A stretch of DNA of 5,486 nt from the NCBI GenBank assembly GCA_026421135.1, contig JAPKCR010000205.1, positions 1-5,486 on the forward strand. The letters are read 5' to 3'. The DNA is from Sulfitobacter sp. Lineage in GTDB: Bacteria; Pseudomonadota; Alphaproteobacteria; Rhodobacterales; Rhodobacteraceae. The notes below the pieces were generated by a model. It did no database searches, was not told where the DNA came from, and worked only from the letters and a program-made list of their open reading frames with translations. Each line of letters starts with the position of its first letter. Positions within the stretch are counted from its first letter, which is position 1. The position numbers and the translations under genes were made by a program. Below, in pieces: positions 5,388 to 5,486 of the stretch.

Positions 5388-5486
5388 TCCGCAAGGACAG
5401 GAGCTTTTTGTTCGGCAATTGGGGACGCTTGATGCGTCACGCCATGTTCTGTCTTATCCCAATAGAATGGATGAAAAACGAATTCG
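5384..5486 (-). CDS. C-terminal end of a minus-strand gene (cut by right edge), possibly a GT2 glycosyltransferase
   Basis: Reading the minus strand from the right edge gives an open frame of 33 residues ending in TAA (complement of 5384-5386), which overlaps the GntR stop. The residues begin EFVFHPFYWDKTEHGVTHQ and end APVLAD. Composition is protein-like, and the aromatic FYW-D-K-T-E-H-G stretch resembles the short cytoplasmic tail found just after the last membrane helix in multi-pass GT2 (cellulose-synthase-like or XagB-like) glycosyltransferases. That resemblance is recalled from family knowledge, not computed. If right, the catalytic and membrane domains lie beyond 5486 and transcription converges on the GntR gene. 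A competing plus-strand frame from ATG 5432 is open to the edge but has no convincing ribosome site and looks less protein-like. The evidence is good that a gene ends here, moderate for its identity. Confidence 0.55.
   Translation of the reverse strand, partial: EFVFHPFYWDKTEHGVTHQASPIAEQKAPVLAD

Noticed and set aside
5480..5485. GAATTC (EcoRI site) at the very right end
   Set aside because: A six-base site occurs by chance; it lies within the minus-strand edge frame and gives no evidence of a cloning junction.
5432..5486. Plus-strand start of a new gene at ATG 5432 running off the right edge
   Set aside because: No convincing ribosome site at a proper distance, and the overlapping minus-strand frame looks more like real protein; only 55 bases are available.

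Overview
The window looks like an ordinary chromosomal segment from an alphaproteobacterium, most likely a roseobacter-type member of the Rhodobacterales. The grounds are moderately high GC, dense packing with short gaps, the protein sequence style (a UbiH-type hydroxylase with an AEAAH...GAQGLN motif, FCD-type GntR) and short operons. This placement is inferred from protein flavour only. No rRNA, tRNA, insertion sequence, CRISPR array, phage or toxin gene was found.

Left block (1-2751). The left edge carries the N-terminal 175 codons of ketol-acid reductoisomerase (ilvC), on the minus strand and cut by the window edge. A 135-bp divergent promoter region separates it from a plus-strand cluster. 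The cluster is two Lrp/AsnC-family regulators whose genes overlap by 4 bp (ATGA), followed 49 bp later by a class V PLP-dependent aminotransferase. A pair of amino-acid-responsive regulators divergent from a branched-chain amino-acid gene and upstream of an aminotransferase suggests local control of amino-acid metabolism, but neither effector nor targets can be read from the sequence.

Middle block (2752-4634). Convergent to the aminotransferase is a minus-strand pair: a HAD-family phosphatase of the pyrimidine 5'-nucleotidase type, and 15 bp downstream of it a UbiH/COQ6-family FAD monooxygenase that probably hydroxylates a ubiquinone precursor. A GC-rich hairpin sits where this pair meets the aminotransferase gene.

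Right block (4635-5486). Divergent from the HAD gene is a GntR regulator of the FCD subfamily, with a TTGTACAA palindrome in the shared 99-bp intergenic region. Its stop codon overlaps the stop codon of a further minus-strand gene running off the right edge. Only the last 33 residues of that gene are visible. They carry an FYWDKTEHG-type tail that resembles the C-terminus of membrane GT2 glycosyltransferases. This edge gene is too short to stand out as a long reading frame and is easily missed.

Two starts differ from the longest reading frame on ribosome-binding-site grounds: the aminotransferase at 1624 rather than 1606, and the monooxygenase at 3971 rather than 3977. The most interesting item is the translationally coupled Lrp/AsnC pair next to ilvC; the rest is largely housekeeping.
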